Below, in pieces: positions 15,501 through 15,968 of a stretch of 15,968 bases of DNA. The notes beneath the pieces were generated by a model. That model was not told where the DNA came from and made no database searches. It saw only the letters and a list, made by a program, of their open reading frames with translations. Both the position numbers and the translations under genes were made by a program. The number at the start of each line of letters is the position of its first letter. Positions within the stretch are counted from its first letter, which is position 1. Source of the stretch: Acidobacteriaceae bacterium (GTDB lineage Bacteria; Acidobacteriota; Terriglobia; Terriglobales; Acidobacteriaceae); contig JASHYS010000349.1 in NCBI GenBank assembly GCA_030042915.1, positions 1 through 15,968 of the forward strand, written 5' to 3'.

Positions 15501-15968
15501 GTCTGTGCCAGTCGACCTATACCGCGGCCAACAAAACCAGTCCGAAGAGCTGGCCCTATGTCGCCCCACAGCCCTTCTTTGAATCGGCGCTGGGCGGAGT
15601 GAATTCGACGTATTGCACCGGATATGTCAGTTGTACGGCCGCTGTGGTCGCGAAGCAGGCCAGCAACTTCGTCAACCAGAAGGTCTTCACCCTCTGGTCC
15701 GCGCTCGATAACGGCCAGTTCATCTTCCCGCGCACGATGTGGGCCACGCCCATTCCCGGCTCAAGCTATGGCACAAGCGGCCAGTTGGCCTCCGGCCTTA
15801 CTGTGAGCGTGCCTAACGCGTGGAGCAATTACAACGGCGGCTACGTTTCCTTCAAAACCACCGCCTATCACGGACTGACCGCGCAAGAAAACCTCACCTG
15901 GGGCAAAGCGCTGGGCCTGAATGCTTTTGCCCAGTCCACCAGCGAAACGGCTGTCAACGACTCCTTCG
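12569..15968 (+). CDS. Oar-type TonB-dependent receptor, 3' truncated by window end
   Basis: An open frame of 1133 complete codons runs off the end. The start is ATG 12569 with AAAGGGGA 5 bases upstream; an in-frame ATG at 12551 lacks a site. An unusually long Sec signal (residues about 1-32, ending PMPAQ) is followed by a carboxypeptidase-regulatory-like domain (about 35-115: GTVVDPSGAVIPKATIVA, then GQYVISDIPPGVYSITA). The plug follows (LPSIGRD near 155-161, YQLDGGSNS near 187-195, then SIEEFKVSTSGQTADF), then barrel strands alternating with long Gly/Thr/Asn loops; the C-terminal strands are missing. The fold and domain order match the receptor at 3755-7276, but the sequences differ widely, so this is not a recent duplicate. 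Cysteines again come in tight pairs (403/411, 834/847, 973/980, 1016/1022) plus one at 93 in the N-terminal domain. The divergent peptidase operon hints at peptide-derived ligands, which is inference. Confidence 0.92.
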   Translation, partial: MNRLNWWLSVTQFVVIFTFALMLVVAIPMPAQTGSTGVVVGTVVDPSGAVIPKATIVARELTTGVERTTLSTGDGQYVISDIPPGVYSITATCAGFEKSVISSVTVTVATQVTANFKMLVGASTTMVQVTASNEDLQTLNAAVSQSVDPVMVDSLPSIGRDASTFADLQPGVSPAGNVAGTVQDQAVYQLDGGSNSSDMDGSMESYTGSFANTTTGGFLAAGSSGVMPMPQDSIEEFKVSTSGQTADFNNSSGLQAQVVTKRGRDKWHGSAYEYYLDSHIDANSWQNNFAAPLFTAKPDYHYSRFGAAAGGPIAPKILGGKIYIFANVEGFRWPNAQTFEHAVPSAAMMAGQLTFSGTTYSAAQLTADDPRGIGQNQTLVAMWKQYMPQQGTSYPGGSFDTSCGALSSSYCDTVNTIGYKANIAIPEHSNFAVVRIDHDFSEKWHWMGSYRYYNLQNITTNQVDIGGFFSGDKLGEPVALDDRPQLPMYLVTGLTTNITPTFTNDFHYSFLRNFWQWKDDAAPAQVTGAGGAVEPLGEGGATTGALIPFNVDAQDIRTRIWDGHDNYFRDDLTKIQGDHLIQFGVSFMHNFNYHQRTDNGGGINYTTTYQIGDSSGGGSISYSTLSNYLPTGNTTDGRIIDAYYGMVTDTQVADTYKAASGTLSLNPPLTPVSADTTIPYYNFYATDTWHFKPSLTVNYGLSYAIEMPPHERYGAQVMWVDQNDNPISAMSYLEQRKIAALSSQSYNPITGFALIKNVANGHQQYLYNPFYGALSPRISASWSPAGKGGFLKDLFGDKATVIRGGYGRIYGRLNGVIQVLSPLLSPGLIFAVQCAHAQSPVTGTGTCNATNDTDTTAFRFGSTSLTPPLDGLTAPLANALPTLPQPYFPGVSGPAGAVGEPLDPSMRPNDVDSFNFSIERQVNRRMMVEVGYVGRLIHHELTDVNPNQVPYMYTEGGQSFESAYLAVEGAFGCTESNSLCQSTYTAANKTSPKSWPYVAPQPFFESALGGVNSTYCTGYVSCTAAVVAKQASNFVNQKVFTLWSALDNGQFIFPRTMWATPIPGSSYGTSGQLASGLTVSVPNAWSNYNGGYVSFKTTAYHGLTAQENLTWGKALGLNAFAQSTSETAVNDSF

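Noticed and set aside
1..15968. CRISPR array, insertion sequence, attachment site, tRNA or rRNA
   Set aside because: No spaced repeat series, terminal inverted repeats with transposase, cloverleaf or rRNA-like stretch was seen on either strand.

Overview
The window looks like part of an Acidobacteriota chromosome, probably class Terriglobia. The evidence is GC-rich coding sequence, two very large TonB-dependent receptors of the Oar type with an N-terminal carboxypeptidase-regulatory-like domain, Tat-exported DUF362 and (alpha/alpha)6-barrel proteins, and a secreted PSMA-like M28 peptidase beside a serine carboxypeptidase. This assignment rests on gene families and gene style, not on a marker gene. 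No tRNA, rRNA, CRISPR array, insertion sequence, integrase or phage gene is visible.

Layout. (1) Positions 1-453 (+) are the 3' end of an unidentified gene, closed by a strong hairpin terminator at 472-511. (2) Positions 521-7276 (-) read as receptor, then glycosidase, then DUF362. An 1173-residue TonB-dependent receptor (7276-3755) is followed by a hairpin, a Tat-exported six-hairpin glycosidase-like protein (3614-1974) and a tightly coupled Tat-exported DUF362 protein (1963-521). (3) Positions 7277-7988 form a 712-base gap with a cluster of GTTAC motifs and, further on, a possible 41-residue small gene or small RNA on + with its own terminator-like hairpin. (4) Positions 11953-7989 (-) are a two-gene secreted peptidase unit: a PSMA/GCPII-like M28 peptidase, then an S10 serine carboxypeptidase. 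It is driven by a good sigma-70-type promoter at 12042-12070. (5) Positions 12071-12568 are a divergent regulatory gap with a helically phased direct repeat and a hairpin just before a ribosome site. (6) Positions 12569-15968 (+) are a second, 3'-truncated Oar-type receptor of at least 1133 residues.

How the genes may work together. Everything recognisable is exported: outer-membrane receptors, a periplasmic or surface glycosidase, a DUF362 protein and two peptidases. The inferred theme is scavenging of extracellular polymers: a glycan branch (receptor, glycosidase, DUF362) beside a peptide branch (M28, S10, second receptor). The substrates cannot be read from the sequence. I do not see a clearly new defence or mobile system. 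The observations most worth a second look are the receptor/glycosidase/DUF362 cluster, the all-paired cysteines in both receptors, the apparent paired frameshift in the glycosidase signal peptide, and the small coding or RNA element at about 7778-7968.
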